A DNA stretch of 14,704 bases. It comes from Cellvibrionales bacterium UBA7375. Its GTDB lineage: Bacteria; Pseudomonadota; Gammaproteobacteria; Pseudomonadales; Porticoccaceae. A program made the position numbers and the translations under genes. The stretch lies in NCBI GenBank assembly GCA_002469845.1, contig DKNZ01000088.1, forward strand, positions 1 to 14,704, given 5' to 3'. The notes below the pieces were generated by a model. That model did no database searches, was not told where the DNA came from, and saw only the letters and a program-made list of their open reading frames with translations. Below, piece after piece: positions 1 to 6,183 of the stretch. The first letter of the stretch is position 1. Each line of letters opens with the position of its first letter.

Positions 1-50
1 ATATATATATATAAGTTTATTGTTATTGTTATTAGCACCCCTTGTTTTTG

Positions 51-78
51 TTGACTGCTTTTTTTTTCTCAATAATAT
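51..78 (+). promoter_or_regulatory. possible sigma70-type promoter, target unclear
   Basis: TTGACT at 51-56 matches five of six bases of the -35 consensus, and TAATAT at 73-78 matches four of six of the -10, with a 16-base spacer. If real, it would give a leader of about 350 bases before rpmH, or a small untranslated RNA. AT-rich DNA produces such matches by chance, so this is weak. Confidence 0.2.
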
Positions 79-350
79 CAATGATTTAGAGGAAATAAAC
101 AGACGGATAAGTGGTGGGTTAACAGCTTTTAATGGTTGCTTAAATGATGGGGGCCGATTGTTAGTTAATTACAGTAGGTAAAAAAAACCTGTATTAAAAC
201 ATTTAAAACTGAGTATTTTTAGAGTTTAACCATAGGTTTTCTACAGCTTTTATCATTGAATGTAAAATACCTCCAAAAACAAAGCTTAAGTTTAACTCTT
301 GCTTGTTTATACTGTTCACAGGCTGTTAATAAGCTCTGATTTGAAAATGA

Positions 351-380
351 TTGAAGAAGTTTATTGATATACAGTAATAA
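351..380 (+). promoter_or_regulatory. candidate promoter of the rpmH operon
   Basis: TTGAAG (351-356) and TAATAA (375-380) form a -35/-10 pair with an 18-base spacer, about 60 bases before the rpmH start. A second -35-like TTGAAA lies at 341-346. Position and direction fit the rpmH-rnpA-yidD-yidC operon. The -10 match is imperfect and the start site is inferred only. Confidence 0.3.
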
Positions 381-439
381 TTTCTTTAGAATCTCGCGGC
401 TCGGAAACATGTACACAACCCTATTTGGATTTTTAGGCC

Positions 440-574
440 ATGAAAAGAACATTTCAACCCAGTAATTTAAAACGCAAGCGCACACACGGCTTTAGATCAC
501 GTATGGCGACACGCGGCGGTCGCGCGGTTATTAATCGCCGTCGCGCTAAAGGTCGTAAGCGTCTAGCTGCTTGA
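440..574 (+). CDS. rpmH: 50S ribosomal protein L34
   Basis: This 44-residue, very basic protein is L34 of the large ribosomal subunit. It starts MKRTFQPSNLKRKRTHGFRS and continues with the family pattern RMATRGGRAVINRRRAKGRKRL. Length and sequence match the bacterial family end to end, so the call is secure even though the gene is short enough to be skipped by ORF finders. The ATG at 440 has only a weak TTAGG-like ribosome-binding site a few bases upstream. The gene heads a + strand operon: the rnpA start follows the TGA stop by 13 bases. Pairing of rpmH and rnpA is nearly universal and couples ribosome and tRNA-processing supply. Unusually, no divergent dnaA lies upstream; dnaA lies about 4 kb downstream in the same direction. 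Confidence 0.98.
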   Translation: MKRTFQPSNLKRKRTHGFRSRMATRGGRAVINRRRAKGRKRLAA

Positions 575-587
575 GGTATTGGGCCCA

Positions 588-959
588 GTGCCCATCTTCT
601 CGTTTAAAAAGACTCAGCGCCTATTAAATGCCTCTGACTATAAGCAGGTGTTTGATCATAATAGGGTTAAGGTCGCAAATTCTTCCCTTCTTATTCTTGC
701 CAAACCTGCCGATGGGACTTCTTCAAGGCTGGGTCTGGTTGTTGCAAAGAAAAACATTCCAACCGCGGTTCAGCGAAACCGTATCAAGCGTGTTGCACGT
801 GAAACCTTCAGGAAAGCTCAGTTTAATAGACCTTTAGATATAGTTTTTTTAGCTAGGCAGGGCGCGGATTCCCAATCGGTGCAAAAGCTAACGGGAATTC
901 TTGAAAAGTCTTGGGCTAAGCTGGATGAGCGTTGTAAGATGTTGTATCAAAATGCGTAG
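588..959 (+). CDS. rnpA: Ribonuclease P protein component
   Basis: RnpA is the protein subunit of RNase P; it binds the catalytic RNA and the 5' leader of precursor tRNAs. The diagnostic RNR motif is visible as QRNRIKRVARETFR in the middle of the protein, preceded by the beta-sheet segment RLGLVVAKKN. I place the start at the GTG at 588, giving 123 residues, close to the family norm. A GAGG Shine-Dalgarno sequence at 573-576 lies 11 bases upstream, overlapping the rpmH stop. The in-frame TTG at 579 is only two bases from that site and is less likely. No ATG is available near the N-terminus. The gene sits between rpmH and yidD and its last 8 bases overlap yidD, so translation of the three is probably coupled. 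Confidence 0.95.
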   Translation: MPIFSFKKTQRLLNASDYKQVFDHNRVKVANSSLLILAKPADGTSSRLGLVVAKKNIPTAVQRNRIKRVARETFRKAQFNRPLDIVFLARQGADSQSVQKLTGILEKSWAKLDERCKMLYQNA

Positions 960-1197
960 ACTATTGATAGGTATTATTAAGGGATATCAATTCCTTTTAA
1001 GTCCTCTTATTGGGCAAAACTGTAGGTTTCACCCTACTTGCTCTCATTATGCGATTGAAGCAATAAATGAGCACGGTGTCTTGAAGGGGGGTTATCTTTC
1101 TGTGAGAAGAATTATAAAATGCCACCCTTTTAATGAAGGTGGGCATGATCCGGTTCCCACAAAGTGCGATAAACAACTAAACAGTAATAAAAATTGA
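952..1197 (+). CDS. yidD: Membrane protein insertion efficiency factor YidD
   Basis: YidD is a small membrane-associated protein thought to assist insertion of inner-membrane proteins together with YidC; its exact mechanism is not settled. The 81-residue product shows the family signature in order: an N-terminal amphipathic stretch (LIGIIKGYQFLLSPL), then CRFHPTCSHYAIEAI, then HG-KGGYLSVRRIIKCHPF and finally GGHDPVP. The three conserved cysteines are present. The ATG at 952 overlaps the end of rnpA by 8 bases in a different frame, and the gene runs to 12 bases before yidC, the standard order for this operon. The C-terminal tail after DPVP (TKCDKQLNSNKN) is polar and unlikely to be conserved. 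Confidence 0.95.
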   Translation: MRRLLIGIIKGYQFLLSPLIGQNCRFHPTCSHYAIEAINEHGVLKGGYLSVRRIIKCHPFNEGGHDPVPTKCDKQLNSNKN

Positions 1198-1208
1198 GAG
1201 ATCAAAGT

Positions 1209-2867
1209 ATGAACTGGCAAAAAAACTTAATATTGGCGGCAATTGGTGTTGTTGTTTGGATGCTTGTGGTGCGCTGGAGTGGATTTCAGGCTCAATATGA
1301 GAGCCTACCGGTAGCTAATCAGCAGTCCCAGCCTGCGGTAGAGCAACTTTATACCCAAAGCACACCGGTTAATTCAACACTTCCGATATTAGTCGATGAA
1401 CAACCTCGGTTAGAGCAGCTGTTGGTAGATAGTCAAAAAGTAGTCACCATTACCACAGATGTTCTCAAGGTGACCATAGATACTCTGGGTGGTGATGTGG
1501 TTGAAGCAAAGCTGCTAAATAACCTTGATAAAATGAAAGACGAGGGCGGCCAACCTATCTCTATTTTTACTCGTGCTAACGGTAATGAATTTATTGCAGA
1601 AAGTGGATTAATTGGCAAAAACGGTACTGATACTTCGGCGGGACGACCGATATTCTCAACCAGTGCCAGTAGTTATCTGTTGTCAGACGGCCAGCAAGCA
1701 TTGGATGTGGATTTGGTTTACAACCAGGGTGGGGTTGAAATCATCAAACGCTTTGAATTTAAGCCTTCCGACTACCGTGTTGGCGTTCGATATATTGTTA
1801 GAAACCTTTCTCCAGAACCCTGGTCCGCCACATTCTTCGGCCAGTTTAGGCGCGATGCACACCAGCCAGAAACGGATTCTTCTGCAGGCATGAAGCCTTT
1901 CTTGGGTGCTGCTTTGCGCGAGCAAGATAAAAATTATTCTAAGTATGATTTTGATGATATTGAAGATCAGGCAGTAAAAACATCTATTCAAGGTGGCTGG
2001 CTGGCATTTGTTCAACATTATTTTGTGAGTGCTTGGGTGCCACCTGAAGATAACAAAAATCGTTATTCTCTAAGAAAGCTGCAAGGTAATGATATTTATC
2101 TTATGGCTGTTACTGGTGAGTCAATCAATGTGCCTTCAGGCTCCTCTCGGGAATACAAAGTGGATCTTTATGTGGGCCCTAAGGATCAAGCCGTTCTTAA
2201 AGATATAGCAGAATATTTGGATCTTACTATTGATTATGGTTTCTTGTGGATGCTTGCAAAGCCAATTTTTGTCGCGCTACAAATGATCCAAGGTTTTTTG
2301 GGTAACTGGGGTTGGTCAATTATTGTTTTGACCATCTTTATTAAGATATTGCTTTATCCCCTTTCTGCCGCAAGCCTTAAATCTATGGCTAAGATGCGCA
2401 CATTACAGCCTGAAATGGCGAGAATTAAAGAGCTTTATGGCGATGATCGCCAGAAAGCCGGCCAGGAGCAAATGGCGTTATTTAAAAAGCACCGTGTAAA
2501 TCCTCTTGGCGGCTGTTTTCCAATGTTATTACAAATGCCGGTATTTATTGCTCTTTACTGGGTTTTGTCTGAATCGGTTGAAATACGCCATTCGCCATGG
2601 ATAATCTGGATTCAGGATCTCTCTGCAAAGGATCCCCTATTTATCTTGCCATTAATCATGGGTGCCAGTATGTTTTTGATGCAAAAACTGCAGCCGGCAC
2701 CTACTGATCCCATGCAGGCTAAAGTTTTCCAGTTGATGCCTATCATGTTTACCTTCTTCTTCTTGATGTTCCCAGCAGGTTTAGTGTTGTACTGGACGGT
2801 AAATAACCTATTGAGTATTTTGCAGCAGTGGTTTGTTAATCGACAAATAGCCGGTGCTTCTAAATAA
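1209..2867 (+). CDS. yidC: Membrane protein insertase YidC (long proteobacterial form)
   Basis: YidC inserts and folds inner-membrane proteins, alone or with the Sec translocon. The 552-residue product is close to E. coli YidC (548). It has an N-terminal membrane anchor (LILAAIGVVVWMLVV, about residues 7-21), a large periplasmic domain to about residue 340, and a C-terminal five-helix core. That core contains GNWGWSIIVLT, the cytoplasmic SMAKMRTLQPEMARIKELYG hairpin, NPLGGCFPMLLQMPVFIALY, and the last helix FPAGLVLYWTVNNLLSILQQW. The positive groove residue, arginine in E. coli, appears to be Lys379 here (TIFIKILLYPL), a conservative change. I chose ATG 1209 because GAGAG at 1196-1200 is well spaced and MNWQKN is the usual start. 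The gene is last in the operon and is followed by a strong terminator. Confidence 0.97.
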   Translation: MNWQKNLILAAIGVVVWMLVVRWSGFQAQYESLPVANQQSQPAVEQLYTQSTPVNSTLPILVDEQPRLEQLLVDSQKVVTITTDVLKVTIDTLGGDVVEAKLLNNLDKMKDEGGQPISIFTRANGNEFIAESGLIGKNGTDTSAGRPIFSTSASSYLLSDGQQALDVDLVYNQGGVEIIKRFEFKPSDYRVGVRYIVRNLSPEPWSATFFGQFRRDAHQPETDSSAGMKPFLGAALREQDKNYSKYDFDDIEDQAVKTSIQGGWLAFVQHYFVSAWVPPEDNKNRYSLRKLQGNDIYLMAVTGESINVPSGSSREYKVDLYVGPKDQAVLKDIAEYLDLTIDYGFLWMLAKPIFVALQMIQGFLGNWGWSIIVLTIFIKILLYPLSAASLKSMAKMRTLQPEMARIKELYGDDRQKAGQEQMALFKKHRVNPLGGCFPMLLQMPVFIALYWVLSESVEIRHSPWIIWIQDLSAKDPLFILPLIMGASMFLMQKLQPAPTDPMQAKVFQLMPIMFTFFFLMFPAGLVLYWTVNNLLSILQQWFVNRQIAGASK

Positions 2868-2868
2868 G

Positions 2869-2895
2869 AAAAAGCCTCTTAGGAGGCTTTTTTTT
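2869..2895 (+). terminator. Rho-independent terminator after yidC
   Basis: A perfect stem pairs 2869-2878 with 2883-2892 around the four-base loop TTAG (2879-2882), with AAGCCTC/GAGGCTT as its GC-containing core, and the T run continues to 2895. It begins one base after the yidC stop codon and ends the rpmH-yidC transcript. mnmE begins only 16 bases later, so it needs its own promoter or read-through. Confidence 0.92.
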
Positions 2896-2911
2896 CGGGC
2901 ATAATAAGCTT

Positions 2912-4297
2912 ATGGAATCACAAAACTTACAAAATAATAGCGACACTATTGTTGCTATTGCTACAGCTCCCGGCAAGGGCGGCATAGGCGTCATTCGCCT
3001 TTCTGGCGCAGATTTATCTGTTTATATCACCGGCCTTTTGGGCACAGATATACCCCTAGTCCCTAGACAGGCACAGTACGCCTCTTTTTATGATGCTAAG
3101 AGCGTTGTTTTGGATCAAGGTTTGGCATTATCTTTTCCTGCGCCGAATTCATTTACTGGTGAGCATGTTCTAGAGCTTCATGGTCATGGTGGGCCTGTGG
3201 TATTGGACTCTATTGTAAACCGCTGTATAGAGCTGGGTGCTCGCCTTGCCCGTCCAGGTGAGTTCAGCGAGAGGGCTTTTTTAAATGATAAGCTCGACTT
3301 GGCCCAAGCTGAAGCGGTGGCAGACCTTATTGATGCCAGTTCATCCCAGGCGGCAAAGTCTGCTGTGCGTTCTCTTCAAGGAGAGTTTTCAGCTAAAATC
3401 AGAGATTTTGTTGAAAGAATGATAGCCATACGGGTTTTTGTTGAAGCAGCTATTGATTTCCCCGAAGAAGAAATTGATTTTCTGGCAGATAGCGCATTAC
3501 GGGATAAGCTCTATTTACTAAGGTCTGATTTAAACTTGTTTTTAGGCACCGCTGAGCAGGGTGCTCTTTTGAGGGATGGAATAACACTGGTGTTGGCTGG
3601 AAAGCCTAATGCAGGAAAATCCAGCCTTTTAAATGCACTTTCTGGACAAGACGCGGCCATTGTGACGTCAGTAGCCGGCACCACTAGAGACGTACTTCGG
3701 GAAAAAATTAGCCTTAATGGCATACCCTTAAATATTATTGATACTGCAGGCCTTCGTACTACCGATGATTTGGTTGAGCAGGAAGGCGTTTCTAGAGCGT
3801 GGAAAGAAATTGAGAAGGCTGATGCTATTCTTTATGTAGTTGATGCTGTTGAGCAACAAGATCAAAGCCTTGAGCAGTTGTGGCCGGAATATTTCGATCG
3901 ATTTCCCGGGGGCTGCCAAAATATCATTAGTATTTTCAACAAACAGGACTTATTTCCACAAACCCGTCCTAATTCTGATTATGGCGAAAAAGCCATTGGC
4001 GTTTCTGCTAAAACAGGGGATGGGCTAACGGGATTAAAACACTTAATTTTAGAGTCTGTTGGCTATCAAGACCAGGCTGAGGGTGTGTTTTCTGCTCGTC
4101 GTCGGCATCTTAGTGCAATAGGTAGTGCAACGGATCTTGTTTGTCACGGCATTGAGCAATTGGAGCTATCTAATGCTGGTGAGTTATTAGCTGAGGACTT
4201 ACGCCAGGCACAGCGGCATCTATCTGAAATCACAGGAGAATTTACTTCAGATGATTTGCTGGGTGTTATATTTTCTTCCTTTTGCATTGGAAAGTGA
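2912..4297 (+). CDS. mnmE: tRNA modification GTPase MnmE
   Basis: MnmE, with MnmG, adds the carboxymethylaminomethyl group at C5 of the wobble uridine in several tRNAs, using GTP, FAD and a folate one-carbon donor. The 461-residue product has the N-terminal folate-binding domain (TIVAIATAPGKGGIGVIRLSG region), a helical domain, and an inserted G domain. G-domain motifs are G1 GKPNAGKSS at 230-238, G2 VAGTTRD, G3 DTAGL and G4 NKQD. The protein ends in the essential FCIGK motif (457-461, Cys458). The ATG at 2912 gives the expected N-terminus but has no clear Shine-Dalgarno sequence. In many bacteria mnmG and rsmG follow mnmE; here the next gene is dnaA, so that link is broken on this side. Confidence 0.97.
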   Translation: MESQNLQNNSDTIVAIATAPGKGGIGVIRLSGADLSVYITGLLGTDIPLVPRQAQYASFYDAKSVVLDQGLALSFPAPNSFTGEHVLELHGHGGPVVLDSIVNRCIELGARLARPGEFSERAFLNDKLDLAQAEAVADLIDASSSQAAKSAVRSLQGEFSAKIRDFVERMIAIRVFVEAAIDFPEEEIDFLADSALRDKLYLLRSDLNLFLGTAEQGALLRDGITLVLAGKPNAGKSSLLNALSGQDAAIVTSVAGTTRDVLREKISLNGIPLNIIDTAGLRTTDDLVEQEGVSRAWKEIEKADAILYVVDAVEQQDQSLEQLWPEYFDRFPGGCQNIISIFNKQDLFPQTRPNSDYGEKAIGVSAKTGDGLTGLKHLILESVGYQDQAEGVFSARRRHLSAIGSATDLVCHGIEQLELSNAGELLAEDLRQAQRHLSEITGEFTSDDLLGVIFSSFCIGK

Positions 4298-4392
4298 CTA
4301 GCTAAATCATTCTGGTCACCATAAGCTAATCCAGGGCTAAAATTATTTTATTGATACCGTACTTACCTGGTTAATCACTGGTTTTTTACTGT

Positions 4393-4401
4393 ATATACAC
4401 A
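4393..4401 (+). promoter_or_regulatory. near-consensus DnaA box
   Basis: ATATACACA differs from TTATNCACA only at the first base. It starts 11 bases before the exact box at 4404, about one helical turn, so two DnaA molecules could bind side by side on the same face. Confidence 0.5.
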
Positions 4402-4403
4402 GT

Positions 4404-4412
4404 TTATCCACA
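4404..4412 (+). promoter_or_regulatory. DnaA box, exact consensus
   Basis: TTATCCACA is the canonical high-affinity DnaA-ATP/ADP binding site (R1/R4 type in E. coli). It lies 260 bases before the dnaA start in an AT-rich gene-free region. Confidence 0.8.
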
Positions 4413-4450
4413 AATATTGGTTGTTTTTTGATCAGAATTTTTTTCTTCTC

Positions 4451-4459
4451 TGTTGATAA
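4451..4459 (-). promoter_or_regulatory. weak DnaA-box-like site
   Basis: TGTTGATAA reads TTATCAACA on the minus strand, one mismatch from TTATNCACA at the sixth position. It falls in the AT-rich core, where chance matches are common. Confidence 0.25.
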
Positions 4460-4478
4460 TAAAAATCTTGAAATTATA

Positions 4479-4491
4479 TAACGTGTTGATA
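4479..4491 (-). promoter_or_regulatory. candidate IHF-binding site
   Basis: TAACGTGTTGATA is an exact match to YAANNNNTTGATW, the reverse complement of the IHF consensus WATCAANNNNTTR. It lies between the flanking DnaA boxes, where IHF bending would bring them together, as in E. coli oriC. The consensus is short and AT-rich, so a chance match remains possible. Confidence 0.45.
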
Positions 4492-4537
4492 TATATGATT
4501 ATTTATTTTTATGTGTTTTAGGGTGCATTTTTTAAGG

Positions 4538-4546
4538 TGTGGATAG
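4538..4546 (-). promoter_or_regulatory. near-consensus DnaA box, opposite orientation
   Basis: TGTGGATAG reads CTATCCACA on the minus strand, one mismatch at the first position from the consensus box. Together with the pair at 4393-4412 it flanks the AT-rich segment in inverted orientation. Confidence 0.55.
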
Positions 4547-4671
4547 TTTCTTTTACAGGGTATAGACTCTTTAAAAAGTGAGATACAAAAGTTCACTATA
4601 GAAAATTAACCTTTGGCTGTTGTCATGCTCTATTTATCAGCCACTATTAACGTCTTTATAAGGTATATATC

Positions 4672-6141
4672 ATGGGGTTTGATGCACCCGAAATCGTTTG
4701 GTCTCAATGCCAAACACAACTTCAAAATGAGTTGCCTGAACAGCAATACAACACTTGGATTCGTCCCCTAAAACTCAAATATTTTGATGATAATAAAGAT
4801 ACCTTTAATGATCCGTCTAATGATGATGTTGTTGAATTGTTGGCACCAAACAGGTTTGTTGAGGACTGGGTCAAAAGTAAGTTTCTCAATCGTATTGAGG
4901 AGTTGTTCCACCAATTGAGCGGAAATGGTGTAGTTTTGGGAATTTCCGCCGCTCCGGCTAATGCTCCGCAATACAAACAGCAATCGGAATACAGCAGTCA
5001 GCCCATTGCTGATACAGTTCGCGCTGAAAAACCCGCAACCGCAATAACTTCAAGTAATATTGACGCTAACAACAGTATTGAGGCCCCTGCTATTCTTCGT
5101 TCGGCTGCCGAGAACAGCTTGAGGACTAATCTCAACAATGAATTTACCTTTAATAGTTTTGTTGAAGGCAAATCAAACCAGTTAGCATTTGCTGCAGCGC
5201 AGCAAGTGGCAGAAAACCCTGGCGGATCATATAACCCACTGTTTATTTACGGTGGCGTTGGGCTGGGTAAAACCCACTTAATGCACGCTGTTGGAAACGC
5301 CCTTAGAGCCAAAAAGCCTGATGCTAAGATTGTTTATTTGCATTCTGAACGGTTTGTGGCTGATATGGTTAAAGCGCTACAGCTTAAAGCTATTGATGAA
5401 TTTAAGCGCTTTTATCGCTCTGTCGATGCATTATTAATTGATGATATTCAGTTTTTTTCGGGTAAAGAGCGCTCCCAAGAAGAGTTCTTTCATACTTATA
5501 ATGCCCTTTTGGAGGGTGGCCAACAAATGATTCTTACCAGCGATCGTTATCCTAAAGAGATCGATGGCGTTGAAGAACGACTTAAGTCACGTTTTGGCTG
5601 GGGCTTGACGGTTGCTGTGGAGCCACCGGAGCTAGAAACAAGGGCGGCAATTCTAATTAATAAAGCAGAGCAGAGTGGCGTTCATTTATCTAAGGATGCA
5701 GCCTTCTTTATTGCACAGCGAATTCGCTCCAATGTACGTGAACTAGAAGGCGCTTTAAAGCGCGTTATGGCCCATTCACAGTTCACTAGACGGCCAATTG
5801 ATATTGATCTAATTAGAGAATCTCTTAAAGACTTGCTGGCACTGCAGGATAAGTTGGTGACTGTTGATAATATTCAGCGCGTAGTAGCCGATTATTACCA
5901 GTTAAAGATGTCTGATTTGCTTTCAAGGCGCCGAAGCCGTTCTGTGGCAAGGCCTAGACAGGTTGCCATGTCTATTGCTAAAGAGCTTACCAATCACAGT
6001 CTTCCAGAGATTGGCGAAGCCTTTGGTGGCCGCGACCATACGACTGTTCTGCATGCCTGTAGAAAAGTTAAAGAACTCGAGGGTGCAGATAGAGAAGTTC
6101 AGCGCGATCTTAAAAATCTTTACAGAACACTTTCATCCTAA
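4672..6141 (+). CDS. dnaA: Chromosomal replication initiator protein DnaA
   Basis: DnaA binds DnaA boxes at oriC, forms an ATP-dependent filament, melts the origin and loads the DnaB helicase. The 489-residue product has domain I at the N-terminus (WSQCQTQLQNELPEQQYNTWI), a low-complexity linker (about residues 95-150), and an AAA+ domain with Walker A GGVGLGKTH (194-202), Walker B LLIDDIQ (254-260) and the arginine-finger region KSRFGWGL. The C-terminal helix-turn-helix carries the DnaA signature GGRDHTTV (452-459). The ATG at 4672 has TAAGGT (4659-4664) seven bases upstream. DnaA-box sites upstream suggest autoregulation. It heads a + strand replication cluster, with dnaN 42 bases downstream. 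Confidence 0.98.
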   Translation: MGFDAPEIVWSQCQTQLQNELPEQQYNTWIRPLKLKYFDDNKDTFNDPSNDDVVELLAPNRFVEDWVKSKFLNRIEELFHQLSGNGVVLGISAAPANAPQYKQQSEYSSQPIADTVRAEKPATAITSSNIDANNSIEAPAILRSAAENSLRTNLNNEFTFNSFVEGKSNQLAFAAAQQVAENPGGSYNPLFIYGGVGLGKTHLMHAVGNALRAKKPDAKIVYLHSERFVADMVKALQLKAIDEFKRFYRSVDALLIDDIQFFSGKERSQEEFFHTYNALLEGGQQMILTSDRYPKEIDGVEERLKSRFGWGLTVAVEPPELETRAAILINKAEQSGVHLSKDAAFFIAQRIRSNVRELEGALKRVMAHSQFTRRPIDIDLIRESLKDLLALQDKLVTVDNIQRVVADYYQLKMSDLLSRRRSRSVARPRQVAMSIAKELTNHSLPEIGEAFGGRDHTTVLHACRKVKELEGADREVQRDLKNLYRTLSS

Positions 6142-6183
6142 TAGTTATAATAGAATAAACAATCTTTGCGGAGAAATAACATC

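Larger units (their letters stand above)
1..439. other. AT-rich gene-free region upstream of rpmH
   Basis: I see no credible gene here. The region opens with an alternating AT run (1-13) and three tandem hexamers of the TTATTG/TTATTA type (17-34). A 10-base direct repeat, ACAGCTTTTA, occurs at 122-131 and 243-252. An AT-rich imperfect inverted repeat pairs 203-210 with 223-229. A poly-A run lies at 181-187. I found no match to the DnaA box TTATNCACA with zero mismatches; the best is TGTTAATAA at 324-332 (one mismatch, minus orientation). The region should contain the rpmH operon promoter. It could also be the edge of a larger origin region, because the gene normally next to rpmH is not present on this side within the window. 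Confidence 0.6.
4298..4671. promoter_or_regulatory. mnmE-dnaA intergenic region: dnaA control region and candidate oriC
   Basis: This 374-base gene-free stretch is strongly AT-rich: I count 21 G or C in 4411-4520. It contains one exact DnaA box (4404-4412), two one-mismatch boxes beside and beyond it (4393-4401 on +, 4538-4546 on -), a weaker one (4451-4459 on -), and an exact match to the IHF consensus (4479-4491). The low-GC core between the boxes could act as an unwinding element. Position just upstream of dnaA fits autoregulation by DnaA, and many bacteria place oriC here. The box number is modest for an origin, and the gene orientations to the left argue that the true start of replication may lie elsewhere. 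Confidence 0.6.

Noticed and set aside
219..485. 88-codon open frame on the minus strand upstream of rpmH
   Set aside because: It overlaps the first third of rpmH on the opposite strand, has no ribosome-binding site or recognisable domain, and its composition reflects AT-rich intergenic DNA.
4331..4370. Possible terminator after mnmE (CCAGG/CCTGG inverted pair)
   Set aside because: Only five base pairs with a loop of about 30 bases and no directly adjoining T run; not convincing.
4389..4402. LexA/SOS-like box CTGT...ACAG next to the DnaA boxes
   Set aside because: The half-sites are separated by six bases instead of the eight needed for LexA, and the right half is explained by the near-consensus DnaA box.
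4561..4566. TATAGA as -10 element of a dnaA promoter
   Set aside because: No acceptable -35 hexamer lies 16-18 bases upstream, so I did not call a specific dnaA promoter.
4577..4597. AGTGA/TCACT hairpin in the dnaA leader
   Set aside because: Five base pairs around an 11-base loop is weak and expected by chance in AT-rich DNA.
4904..4917. TGTTCCACC inside dnaA as a third parS site
   Set aside because: Only the left half-site matches; the right half does not complete the palindrome.
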